Of a DNA stretch of 14,079 nt, positions 6,450 to 13,481 are shown one piece after another. The notes beneath the pieces are model-generated. The model did no database searches, was not told where the DNA came from, and worked only from the letters and a program-made list of their open reading frames with translations. Source of the DNA: Spirochaetaceae bacterium. GTDB lineage: Bacteria > Spirochaetota > Spirochaetia > DSM-2461. Made by a program: the position numbers and the translations under genes. The DNA lies in NCBI GenBank assembly GCA_016342385.1, contig JAEINM010000058.1, forward strand, positions 1 through 14,079. The letters are read 5' to 3'. The stretch's first letter is position 1, and each line of letters begins with the position of its first letter.

Positions 6450-7532
6450 ATGAGTAGAGCAACAAACTTTTATGCAGGACCATCAGTTCTTCCTGTAGAA
6501 GTCTTTCAGGAAATCGCCGACGAAATGGTTGATTATCAGGGTACAGGTCTTTCTTTAATGGAGACTAGTCATAGATCTAAGACATATGACGAAGTACATA
6601 ATGGTGCAGTCGATATGATGAAGGATCTATTTTCCATTCCGGAAAACTATAAGGTTCTTTTCTTAGGTGGTGGGGCAACGTTACAGTTCTCCATGATTCC
6701 TATGAATTTTCTGGCAGCTGGCAAAACAGCCGATTATACACTCACTGGAACATGGTCAAAAAAAGCAGCTGCTGATGCGGCAATGATTGGAAATGTCAAT
6801 GCTGTATTTGATGGAAAAGAGAGTGGCTATAGTACACTTACAGATGCATCAACCCTTAAAACCAGTGAAGGTTCTCAGTATCTTCATATGACTTCCAATG
6901 AAACTATTGGTGGTATTCAGTGGAAAAATTGGCCTGAAACGGGAGATGTCCCTCTCATTTGCGATATGTCTAGTGATATCCTTAGTCGTCCTGTTCCCAT
7001 AGAGAAATTCGGAATGATTTATGCCGGTGCTCAGAAAAATTTGGGTCCTTCCGGTGTTGCTGTTGTTATTATCCGCGATGATTTATTAGAAAAATGTCCT
7101 GATACGCTAACTGCATATTTAAATTATAAAACTCATGCTAAAGCTAATTCTCTGTATAATACTCCACCGGTATTTCCCATATATGCCATTAATCTCGTTC
7201 TTAAAAGAATGATTGCTAATGGAGGATTAAAAGGGATGGTAGAGCATAATAGAAAAAAATCTGAACTGCTTTACAGTACAATAGATGAAAGTCAGGGGTA
7301 TTATAATTCTCCAGTTGATAAAAAATACAGATCAGATATGAATGTTGTCTGGAGACTGGCTTCTGAAGAGTTGGAAAAGAAATTTATTGAAGAAGCTACT
7401 GCCCTTCAGATGTTTGGCTTAAAGGGGCATCGAAGTGTTGGTGGATGCAGAGCCTCAATTTATAATTCAATGACTATTGAAGGTGTTGAAAAACTGACTT
7501 CATTTATGAAGGATTTCGCTGCCAAAAATTAA
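6450..7532 (+). CDS. serC: Phosphoserine aminotransferase
   Basis: SerC is a PLP enzyme that moves the amino group from glutamate to 3-phosphohydroxypyruvate, giving O-phosphoserine, the second step of serine synthesis. It can also act in pyridoxine synthesis. At 360 residues it has the normal family length. It begins NFYAGPSVLP (6-15) and has GTGLSLMETSHRS (31-43), the phosphate-binding GGGATLQF (73-80) and SNETIGG (149-155). D172 lies in CDMSSD, and the Schiff-base lysine is K196 in AGAQKNLGPSG. The C-terminal GLKGHRSVGGCRAS is the substrate-binding segment. The ATG has GGAG 6 bases upstream. A promoter with a long leader precedes it, and a DUF1015 gene follows after 113 bases, probably co-transcribed. 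serA and serB are not in the window. Confidence 0.97.
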   Translation: MSRATNFYAGPSVLPVEVFQEIADEMVDYQGTGLSLMETSHRSKTYDEVHNGAVDMMKDLFSIPENYKVLFLGGGATLQFSMIPMNFLAAGKTADYTLTGTWSKKAAADAAMIGNVNAVFDGKESGYSTLTDASTLKTSEGSQYLHMTSNETIGGIQWKNWPETGDVPLICDMSSDILSRPVPIEKFGMIYAGAQKNLGPSGVAVVIIRDDLLEKCPDTLTAYLNYKTHAKANSLYNTPPVFPIYAINLVLKRMIANGGLKGMVEHNRKKSELLYSTIDESQGYYNSPVDKKYRSDMNVVWRLASEELEKKFIEEATALQMFGLKGHRSVGGCRASIYNSMTIEGVEKLTSFMKDFAAKN

Positions 7533-7593
7533 GGGTTCTTTCTATTTAAAAAAAGATAAGTTATTTAGATTTTAATTAAAAAACATATTTATA

Positions 7594-7634
7594 TATAAGC
7601 TGAAAAGGAAAAAATCTCTCCTTTTCAGCTTATA
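7594..7634 (+). promoter_or_regulatory. Perfect 16-bp hairpin abutting the DUF1015 ribosome binding site
   Basis: Bases 7594-7609 (TATAAGCTGAAAAGGA) are the exact reverse complement of 7619-7634, with a 9-base loop AAAAATCTC. The stem ends on the first base of the AGGAG (7634-7638) that starts DUF1015 translation. No U-run follows directly (AGGAGCTTTTAG), so it is not a standard terminator. It could stop or attenuate serC transcription, be an RNase III or stability element, or regulate access to the ribosome binding site. Confidence 0.75.
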
Positions 7635-7645
7635 GGAGCTTTTAG

Positions 7646-8941
7646 ATGAAAAACTTACAATCAAGATTTTCAAAGATGGGAATTTTAATTCCCGAAATAT
7701 TACTTCCGGAAAATGTAGAAATGGAAAAATGGGCTGTTGTTGCCTGCGATCAGTTTTCTTCTGAAAAAGAATACTGGAGGGAAACCGCCCGTATAGTAGG
7801 AGATTCTCCTTCAACACTAAATCTTATACTTCCTGAATGCTATCTGGACGATGGTGATAAACAACTTAGAGTAGAAAAGATTAATAGGACTATGCAGGAA
7901 TATTTGCATAAAAAAGTCTTTAGAAAACTCAAACCGGGGTTTATTCTTGTTGACAGAAGTACTCCCCGTGTCCAGTCAAGACAGGGTATGATTATTGCCG
8001 TGGATCTTGAACACTATAGTTTTGAAGCAGATACCCATAGCCTGATAAGACCAACTGAAGGAACTGTTCTGGAAAGACTTCCTCCGAGAATGGAGATCCG
8101 AAGAAATGCGCCTCTGGATATACCACATATTTTACTGCTGATTAATGATAATGAGAAATCAATTATTGAGGAAGCTTTTAATCACAGAGATTCATTTGAA
8201 ACGGTCTATAATTTCGAATTAATGCAGGATGGTGGTAAAATAAGAGGAGAACTGATTAGTGATCATATCTATCTCGAAAAAATCTGCTCTGCTTTTGAAA
8301 AACTCTCTAAAAAAAATGATATTCTTTTTGCCGTTGGAGATGGGAATCACTCATTGGCCACAGCAAAAGAGATATGGAATAATCTGAAAAAAGAAGGCGC
8401 TCCTGATAATCACCCGGCTCGATATGCTCTAGTAGAAATAGGAAATATTTTCAATGAAGGTATCATATTCGAGCCTATACACAGAGTTTTATTCAACGTG
8501 GACAGTGAGGATTTTTTTTCAAATTTAAAAATAGAAGCCGATTGGGAAATAATCTTAAGAGATTCTGAAAAAGATATGCAGAAAGCCATTATGTCAGATT
8601 CTGATGATCATAGAATAGGATTTATTAACGATGGCCAATGGGGATATATTTCCCTTAGAGAGCCGGAAACAAAACTGACATATGAAGTTCTTCAGAGATT
8701 TTTGGATTCTTATCTGGAAAAAAACAGTTCAGTTACTATCGATTATATTCACGGTGAACATGCCGTATTTGAACTGGGTGGGAAAAGAGGGACTCTGGGA
8801 TTATATCTGACAGCAATTAAAAAAGCAGAATTCTTTCAAATGATAATTGATTGCGGATCTTTACCGAGAAAAACATTCTCAATAGGAGAAGCTCAGGAAA
8901 AACGCTACTATATCGAGTCTAGAAAAATTACCTTTGATTGA
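7646..8941 (+). CDS. DUF1015 family protein, serine-metabolism associated
   Basis: The 431-residue cytoplasmic protein matches the DUF1015 family as found in clostridia and spirochaetes. It has WAVVACDQF (29-37), RPTEGTVLERLPPRMEIRR (135-153), AVGDGNHSLATA (229-240) and a terminal LPRKTFSIGEAQEKRYY (406-422). The Asp-Gly-Asn-His-Ser motif resembles the DGHHR signature of ParB-like folds, which include the archaeal free-serine kinase SerK. Genes of this family often sit with serA/serC, as I recall, and here it follows serC directly. A role in making or using phosphoserine is a reasonable inference but not shown. The ATG has AGGAG 7 bases upstream, directly after a strong hairpin. It converges with the M48 protease gene. 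No signal peptide or membrane segment is seen. Confidence 0.88.
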   Translation: MKNLQSRFSKMGILIPEILLPENVEMEKWAVVACDQFSSEKEYWRETARIVGDSPSTLNLILPECYLDDGDKQLRVEKINRTMQEYLHKKVFRKLKPGFILVDRSTPRVQSRQGMIIAVDLEHYSFEADTHSLIRPTEGTVLERLPPRMEIRRNAPLDIPHILLLINDNEKSIIEEAFNHRDSFETVYNFELMQDGGKIRGELISDHIYLEKICSAFEKLSKKNDILFAVGDGNHSLATAKEIWNNLKKEGAPDNHPARYALVEIGNIFNEGIIFEPIHRVLFNVDSEDFFSNLKIEADWEIILRDSEKDMQKAIMSDSDDHRIGFINDGQWGYISLREPETKLTYEVLQRFLDSYLEKNSSVTIDYIHGEHAVFELGGKRGTLGLYLTAIKKAEFFQMIIDCGSLPRKTFSIGEAQEKRYYIESRKITFD

Positions 8942-8998
8942 GAATGAGGAAAAGAGACTGGAAGAATACAAACTCTGTATACTGATTTCTCCTTATTC
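8942..8998. terminator. Weak candidate terminator region between DUF1015 and M48 genes
   Basis: The 57-base gap between convergent genes is flanked by GAATGAGGA (8942-8950) and TCCTTATTC (8990-8998). These pair over 9 bp with one wobble, and a smaller ATACA/TGTAT hairpin lies inside. No good U-run follows on either strand, so termination here is plausible rather than demonstrated. Confidence 0.25.
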
Positions 8999-10276
8999 CT
9001 ATTTCCCCTTTTCCTTTTCTCCGGTCTCTTTTTTCGCAACCATTGCTTTTATTCGCTCTGACAGAACCGGATGGCTATAGTGAAAAAAACTATAGAGAGG
9101 ATGGGGTGTCAGATTCGACAAATTCTCTTTACCCAGATTTATCAGGGCATTTTTTAACGGCTCTGCAGATCCTACAACATCAACAGCAAATTGGTCTGCT
9201 TCATATTCATTTTTTCTTGATTGTATAGTAAAAAGGGGTTTAGCAAAAAAAGAGATCGGTCCCAGACAGAATGACAGGATAACAAGTAATGCCGGGAATG
9301 ACGCTTCAGAAAAACCGAATGCCCCATAGAGGGGAGCATAACTGGATAGAACTGATAAGAGGTAGAAGAGAATAAAGGCAATTATCAGTGAGGATAGGAG
9401 ATTTTTTATAATGTGTTTTTTCTTGAAATGGCCTATCTCATGAGCCAGAACACCTTCAATTTCCTCTTCTGATAATGAATTGATAAGGGTATCAAAAAGA
9501 ACGATTCTTCTCGCTTTACCAAAACCGGTAAAATAGGCATTCGAATGGGAGGACCGCCGGCTTCCGTCCATAATATAGATTCCTTTGGCTTTAAAAGATG
9601 TTTTTTCTGCCAGTGCAACTAATCGGTCTTTGAGAGAGCCTTCTTCAATATCTGTGAATTTGTTAAAAAGAGGTGCGATTACAAGAGGATATAAAAGGGA
9701 AATCAACAATTGGAAGGAGGCAAAAAATGTAAAGCTATAGAGCCACCACAGATTTCCGGTTTTATCAATAAAGAGAAAAAGCCCCAGTATAAGAGGTACA
9801 AAAAGAATAAAAGACAGAATAGTACTCTTCAAGAGATCTATTATAAAAGTTTTCCCTGTCATTTTGTTAAAACCGAATTCCTCTTCAATCACAAATTGAG
9901 AATATAAAGACCCGGGAAGAGATAAAAGTGAAGATAAAGCAGTTAGTAATAGAAGAAATAGAATCCCATGGAAATAGGGATGGAAATTAAAACCACCTAG
10001 CCATCCATTAACTCGGGGAGCGAATTGGCTCAAAACAACTAAAGCAGTTATTGCAGCTGAAACTACTGAAGTTAATAGTGAATAACGCTCCTTTCTCAGA
10101 CTATAATCTACCGACCGTGTATATTTTTCTCCAGAAATGAAATCTCTTATAAATTCCGGGACAATATTTCTGTTTTTTATAGAATTATTTATATTTAAAA
10201 TGGTCAGGCTGAAGGAGAACAAAAACTCTCCTGCAAAAAAAACAAAGAATAAAATTAAAATAGCTAATGGTGTCAT
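8999..10276 (-). CDS. Ste24/CAAX-type M48 membrane metallopeptidase
   Basis: The 425-residue integral membrane zinc protease is related to Ste24 and HtpX. The zinc site is intact: HEIGH at 279-283, with E280 as catalytic base, and SRKNEYEAD at 353-361 supplying the third ligand E357. FDTLINSLSEEEIEGVLAHE and the earlier EEEFGFNKMT (131-140) are Ste24 hallmarks. About seven hydrophobic segments surround a cytoplasm-facing catalytic domain. Bacteria do not prenylate CAAX proteins, so the likely job is cleavage of misfolded membrane proteins or small hydrophobic peptides. The ATG at 10276 has GAGGT 6 bases upstream. It converges with DUF1015. The upstream gene on the same strand has its own terminator, so this gene needs a separate promoter in 10277-10406, where I find nothing better than TTGAAG/TATCCT with 18-base spacing. 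Confidence 0.93.
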   Translation of the reverse strand: MTPLAILILFFVFFAGEFLFSFSLTILNINNSIKNRNIVPEFIRDFISGEKYTRSVDYSLRKERYSLLTSVVSAAITALVVLSQFAPRVNGWLGGFNFHPYFHGILFLLLLTALSSLLSLPGSLYSQFVIEEEFGFNKMTGKTFIIDLLKSTILSFILFVPLILGLFLFIDKTGNLWWLYSFTFFASFQLLISLLYPLVIAPLFNKFTDIEEGSLKDRLVALAEKTSFKAKGIYIMDGSRRSSHSNAYFTGFGKARRIVLFDTLINSLSEEEIEGVLAHEIGHFKKKHIIKNLLSSLIIAFILFYLLSVLSSYAPLYGAFGFSEASFPALLVILSFCLGPISFFAKPLFTIQSRKNEYEADQFAVDVVGSAEPLKNALINLGKENLSNLTPHPLYSFFHYSHPVLSERIKAMVAKKETGEKEKGK

Positions 10277-10406
10277 GGAAATACCTCATGCCTAAATGAT
10301 TCTAAGCTGCAGATCTTGCTTCTCAGGATATTTTTATTGGGAATATTGCTTCAAAGCAGTAGTTTTCATACTTTTTATTCTTAGAAAAGGCGAAAACAGC
10401 CTGCTA

Positions 10407-10438
10407 AATAAAAAAAAATACCCTGCTATTAAGCAGGG
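10407..10438 (-). terminator. Intrinsic terminator of the zinc-ribbon gene
   Basis: On the minus strand the 7-bp stem CCCTGCT/AGCAGGG (10438-10432 with 10427-10421) with a 4-base loop is followed by TATTTTTTTTTATT. This is a textbook rho-independent terminator starting 23 bases after the stop codon, and it separates the small gene from the M48 gene downstream. Confidence 0.88.
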
Positions 10439-10460
10439 GGGTAAAATAAGAATATGGAAA

Positions 10461-10655
10461 TTAAAGAGCTGCTACAGCTTCTTTCATTTTCCCTTTTGCA
10501 ATAGCAGAATTACACTGCTTGCAGATATTGACTTTTTTTCCGTCAAATTCTTTTTCATAACCAATTTTAATGGCAGTTCTCTTACAGAGTGGGCAATCTC
10601 CACGACCGCTTTTCACCTGATCTCTGATCCCTGCACCTCTATGTGCTTTAGACAT
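10461..10655 (-). CDS. Small zinc-ribbon protein of unknown function
   Basis: The 64-residue basic protein has two Cys pairs, CPLC at 21-24 and CKQC at 45-48, spaced by 20 residues, forming a rubredoxin-like zinc ribbon. The N-terminal MSKAHRGAGIRDQVKSGRG is rich in basic residues and the C-terminus ends in an Ala/Lys helix. Zinc ribbons of this size occur in ribosomal proteins, RNA-binding factors and transcription factors; nothing here picks one. I have an impression of similar short proteins in spirochaetes but no family name. The gene is well supported: GAGGAG 7 bases before the ATG, a strong promoter at 10714-10742, and an intrinsic terminator just downstream, so it is a single-gene unit. 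A longer open frame on the opposite strand is an artefact of this gene. Confidence 0.88.
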   Translation of the reverse strand: MSKAHRGAGIRDQVKSGRGDCPLCKRTAIKIGYEKEFDGKKVNICKQCNSAIAKGKMKEAVAAL

Positions 10656-10713
10656 ATTTATCTCCTCGATTCATATAATTATCGAATATTAAATAATTTT
10701 CAGAATTTATGAA

Positions 10714-10742
10714 AATATATCCTTCAGAAGGGAAAAAGTCAA
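10714..10742 (-). promoter_or_regulatory. Strong predicted promoter for the zinc-ribbon gene
   Basis: On the minus strand TTGACT (10742-10737), a 17-base spacer and TATATT (10719-10714) match consensus at 5/6 each. Initiation near 10707 gives a leader of about 51 bases. Confidence 0.6.
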
Positions 10743-10858
10743 TGCAATAGGCAAATGTTTATCATTGATTAAATGCGATCTTCTCATTACTCCAAATAAT
10801 GTATATAGTTAATAAGTTTGTTGTATTAAATTGTATATAAATGACTTAAGGAATATAT

Positions 10859-12562
10859 ATGGAAGAAAAAATTAAATTTGATGATTTAGGGCTATCAGAA
10901 GCAACTTTATCCGGTATCCGCAAGAAAGGTTTTGAAGAACCATCTCCAATCCAGGCTAAAACTATACCATACCTTTTACAGGGTGAAAAGAACATTATTG
11001 GCCAGGCTCAAACCGGTACAGGAAAAACAGCTGCTTTTGGTCTGCCACTCATAGATAAACTGGAACCAGATACAGGGCATGTTCAGGCTTTGATTCTAGC
11101 ACCAACACGGGAACTGGCTGTACAGGTCTGTGAAGAAATCAACTCACTTAAAGGAAGTAAAAGACTTCAGATCGCACCAATCTACGGTGGACAATCCTAT
11201 GGTGAACAATTCAGACGACTGAAGCGGGGTGTGGATATCATTGTCGGAACACCAGGACGTATTCAGGATCATATTGATAAAGGGAGTCTGAATCTTTCGA
11301 AATTATCATGGTTGATACTAGATGAAGCCGATGAAATGCTTAATATGGGTTTTGTTGAAGATATAGAAAAGATCCTGGAAAGTGTTAATGAAGATAAACG
11401 AATGGTATTATTTTCAGCGACAATGCCTAAAGCTATTCTCAATATCGCCGGTCGATATATGGGTGATTATGAAGTTTTAGCTGTAAAAAAACAGCAATTG
11501 ACAACCAATTTGACTGAGCAGATATATTATGAATTGTCAGAAAGAGATAAATTTGAAGCTCTGTGTCGGATTATCGATATAGAAGACGATTTTTATGGAA
11601 TCGTATTTTGCCGGACTAAAGTCCGATCCGATGAAGTCGCAGAAAGACTGATCAATAGAGGGTATTCTTCAGCAGCATTACATGGTGATATTTCTCAGAA
11701 TATGAGAGAGAGAATCCTCTCTCAATTCAAAGAGAAGAAAACAAATATTCTTGTTGCGACCGATGTCGCTGCCAGGGGTATTGATGTCACAAATATGACT
11801 CACGTGATTAACTATTCTCTTCCCCAGGATCCCGAGTCTTATGTTCATAGGATTGGTAGAACCGGAAGAGCCGGTCAGGAAGGAACAGCCATTACCTTTG
11901 TTACACATTCTGAATATCGGATGCTGGTCAGAATCCAGAGAATGTCAAACACTGATATTAAGAAGAAAACTCTTCCGGGCGTCAAGGATGTTATCCATAT
12001 AAAAAGAGAGAGAATCATTACTGAACTTTCGGAAACAATTCAGGGTAATCTTGAGAAAGTGAATGAAAGCTATGATTCTATGGCGAAAACTCTGCTTGAA
12101 CAGGGGAATCCGGAACAAGTTGTCGCTTCATTATTGAAATATTCGTTCAAACAGGATCTCGATGAATCTCAATATAAAGAGATTAAAAATATAAAAATGA
12201 ACCGGGACGGCAGCAGAACACGATTGTTTGTCGCTAAAGGCCGTAAAGATAATATGAGTGCCCGGGATGTTGTCTCTCTGATTAAAGAGAAAACAGGCAT
12301 TCCCGATTCCAGAATAGATGATGTACAGGTTTTTGAGATGTTTTCATTTATTACTGTTTCTTTTGATGATGCAGAGCATATTATTGATGTCTTTAGAAAA
12401 GCCGGAAGAGGGCACAGGCCTATGGTTGAAAAAGCTAAACCTTCAGATAATAACCGGAGAAGGGGACCTTCTGATGGAAGACCTCGAGGAGCTGGTAACA
12501 GGCAGGGTGGACATTTTTATCACTCTGAGAGAAAACGCGGTAATAATAAAAGAAGCCGTTAG
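10859..12562 (+). CDS. deaD: DEAD-box RNA helicase with DbpA-type RNA-binding domain
   Basis: The 567-residue protein carries all helicase motifs in order. These are the Q motif around PSPIQ (28-32), Walker A AQTGTGKT (50-57), PTREL (82-86), TPGR (131-134), DEAD (155-158), SAT (186-188), ARGID (305-309) and HRIGRTGR (330-337). It unwinds RNA duplexes using ATP. After a helical linker (about 380-445) comes a DbpA-type RNA-binding domain (about 452-525), beginning RTRLFVAKGRKD. The tail (527-567) is rich in Arg/Gly/Asn and basic. This layout is that of DeaD/CsdA, which assists ribosome assembly and mRNA turnover in the cold; the DbpA name is less likely given the tail and length. The ATG has TAAGGA 6 bases upstream. 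A likely -10 box (TATAAA, near 10835) has no convincing -35. It ends in a terminator inside the next, convergent gene. Confidence 0.94.
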   Translation: MEEKIKFDDLGLSEATLSGIRKKGFEEPSPIQAKTIPYLLQGEKNIIGQAQTGTGKTAAFGLPLIDKLEPDTGHVQALILAPTRELAVQVCEEINSLKGSKRLQIAPIYGGQSYGEQFRRLKRGVDIIVGTPGRIQDHIDKGSLNLSKLSWLILDEADEMLNMGFVEDIEKILESVNEDKRMVLFSATMPKAILNIAGRYMGDYEVLAVKKQQLTTNLTEQIYYELSERDKFEALCRIIDIEDDFYGIVFCRTKVRSDEVAERLINRGYSSAALHGDISQNMRERILSQFKEKKTNILVATDVAARGIDVTNMTHVINYSLPQDPESYVHRIGRTGRAGQEGTAITFVTHSEYRMLVRIQRMSNTDIKKKTLPGVKDVIHIKRERIITELSETIQGNLEKVNESYDSMAKTLLEQGNPEQVVASLLKYSFKQDLDESQYKEIKNIKMNRDGSRTRLFVAKGRKDNMSARDVVSLIKEKTGIPDSRIDDVQVFEMFSFITVSFDDAEHIIDVFRKAGRGHRPMVEKAKPSDNNRRRGPSDGRPRGAGNRQGGHFYHSERKRGNNKRSR

Positions 12563-12569
12563 TTCAATA

Positions 12570-12881
12570 TTAGGAGCCGTTCCAGAAAAATGTTTTTTCA
12601 ACGGTTCCATTTTTTTTGAAAATAATTCCTTCCTCTTCCAGAAATCCTCTTTGTATAAGTCCTCCCATATGCTCAGGGAGAGAGATGGAACCTCTGCTGT
12701 TTATGACTCTATGCCAGGGAAGCCCTTCCTTATCACTGCTGTTTCTCAGAATCCAGGAGACCTGTCTGGCCGCTCTATGATTTCCCGCAAGAGCAGCGAC
12801 CTGCCCATAAGATAGAACTTTTCCACTTGGGATGCTTCTTACAATTTCCTTTACAGTGTTACTGAAACTCGTCATTTCCAT
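12570..12881 (-). CDS. Alkyltransferase-like protein (ATL), non-catalytic O6-alkylguanine binder
   Basis: The 103-residue protein is the DNA-binding domain of the O6-alkylguanine-DNA alkyltransferase family. The active-site PCHRV reads PWHRV (55-59), so Trp56 replaces the reactive Cys. That swap defines ATL proteins. They bind O6-alkylguanine, flip it out and recruit nucleotide-excision repair rather than removing the alkyl group. Y25, the R39 finger in AARQV and W56 fall at the same numbers I recall for S. pombe Atl1, and SGKVLSYGQVA (19-29) is the winged-helix recognition region. No ribosome binding site precedes the ATG at 12881; a second in-frame ATG at 12875 is no better. A terminator of the upstream gene ends 3 bases before this start, so expression is puzzling. 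Convergent with deaD, 7 bases between stops. Confidence 0.92.
   Translation of the reverse strand: MEMTSFSNTVKEIVRSIPSGKVLSYGQVAALAGNHRAARQVSWILRNSSDKEGLPWHRVINSRGSISLPEHMGGLIQRGFLEEEGIIFKKNGTVEKTFFWNGS
12573..12617 (+). terminator. Intrinsic terminator of deaD, embedded in the alkyltransferase-like gene
   Basis: Ten bases after the deaD stop, 12573-12581 (GGAGCCGTT) pairs with 12600-12608 (AACGGTTCC) with one G-U wobble. Inside, GAAAAA pairs with TTTTTC around TGT. Eight T residues follow (12610-12617). The whole element lies within the final codons of the minus-strand gene. Confidence 0.85.
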
Positions 12882-12883
12882 AA

Positions 12884-12927
12884 GAAAATAAAAAAAGGCT
12901 ATTCTATCTGTTTATCAGAATAACCTT
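12884..12927 (-). terminator. Intrinsic terminator of the lysine-tailed gene
   Basis: On the minus strand AAGGTTATTCT (12927-12917) pairs with AGAATAGCCTT (12905-12895) over 11 bp with one T-G wobble and an 11-base loop. The run TTTTTTTATTTTC follows. It ends directly at the ATL start codon, leaving no leader for the ATL gene. Confidence 0.8.
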
Positions 12928-12937
12928 TAAAAGAAAA

Positions 12938-13276
12938 TTATTTTTTCTTTTTTGTTTTTTTGGGTTTATCCATTACAGGTATTCGTTTCGTTGCTGATTT
13001 TGCTATTGCAAAGCGGAGTTTCTGTATGGGATTTTTTGTTGAACGCTGCATTATTTCGAGACCTGAAACATTCAATTTAATGATAACTTCTTTTAATGCA
13101 GGTCTTAATTTCTGAAATTCTTTAGATCCAGGGGCAAGTCCGGAAGAAATAAAATCGTTGAGGTTTTTCAGATCTTTCTGAGTCAGACGCTTTTTGTAGG
13201 CTCTTAAGATCTTTTCCTGAGATTTCTGTATCTCTTTCTGAACTTCCATACTGGGCATCTTCGGTTGTTTAGCCAT
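12938..13276 (-). CDS. Small basic protein with lysine-rich tail, unknown function
   Basis: The 112-residue protein is soluble, mostly helical and strongly basic. It begins MAKQPKMPSMEVQKE and has amphipathic helices through about residue 95, with a conserved-looking SSGLAPGSKEF turn (44-54). It ends in a Lys-rich tail, PKKTKKKK. I recognise no domain. The charge and tail would fit contact with nucleic acid or ribosomes, but this is only an inference. The gene is well supported: AAGGA about 9 bases before the ATG, a good promoter at 13307-13335 and an intrinsic terminator after the stop. The promoter-gene-terminator layout mirrors the zinc-ribbon gene. Confidence 0.72.
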   Translation of the reverse strand: MAKQPKMPSMEVQKEIQKSQEKILRAYKKRLTQKDLKNLNDFISSGLAPGSKEFQKLRPALKEVIIKLNVSGLEIMQRSTKNPIQKLRFAIAKSATKRIPVMDKPKKTKKKK

Positions 13277-13306
13277 TATGAATATTCCTTCATTTTTGTT
13301 AATGGT

Positions 13307-13335
13307 AATTTACAATTATGTTTAACTCCGGTCAA
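13307..13335 (-). promoter_or_regulatory. Predicted promoter for the lysine-tailed gene
   Basis: On the minus strand TTGACC (13335-13330), a 17-base spacer and TAAATT (13312-13307). Initiation near 13300 would leave a leader of about 24 bases containing the AAGGA ribosome binding site. Confidence 0.45.
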
Positions 13336-13363
13336 GACAGGGGTAATAAAATACTTACAATAG

Positions 13364-13393
13364 TTCAAATATTTCACCATAAAGTACTATAAA
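13364..13393 (+). promoter_or_regulatory. Candidate promoter for the mlaE-type gene
   Basis: TTCAAA (13364-13369), an 18-base spacer and TATAAA (13388-13393). Initiation near 13400 would give a leader of about 80 bases. The rest of 13277-13481 holds no gene apart from a possible 9-codon leader frame. Confidence 0.35.
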
Positions 13394-13481
13394 GATGAAT
13401 TTAAAATAAAAAAACCGGCAAAACTACATTTTTGTTTTCAATCTATTGAATAGGAATGATCAGGCATTTATCATATAGAAT

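Noticed and set aside
9710..9907. Plus-strand open frame inside the M48 protease gene
   Set aside because: It is antisense to a conserved metalloprotease and has no support of its own.
10296..10712. Plus-strand open frame of 138 codons opposite the zinc-ribbon gene
   Set aside because: It runs through the terminator and antisense to a gene with a good promoter, ribosome binding site and Cys motifs, and its product has no recognisable features.
12318..12815. Plus-strand open frame of 165 codons across the end of deaD and antisense to the ATL gene
   Set aside because: It overlaps two well-supported genes in other frames and passes through the deaD terminator; the product is low-complexity.
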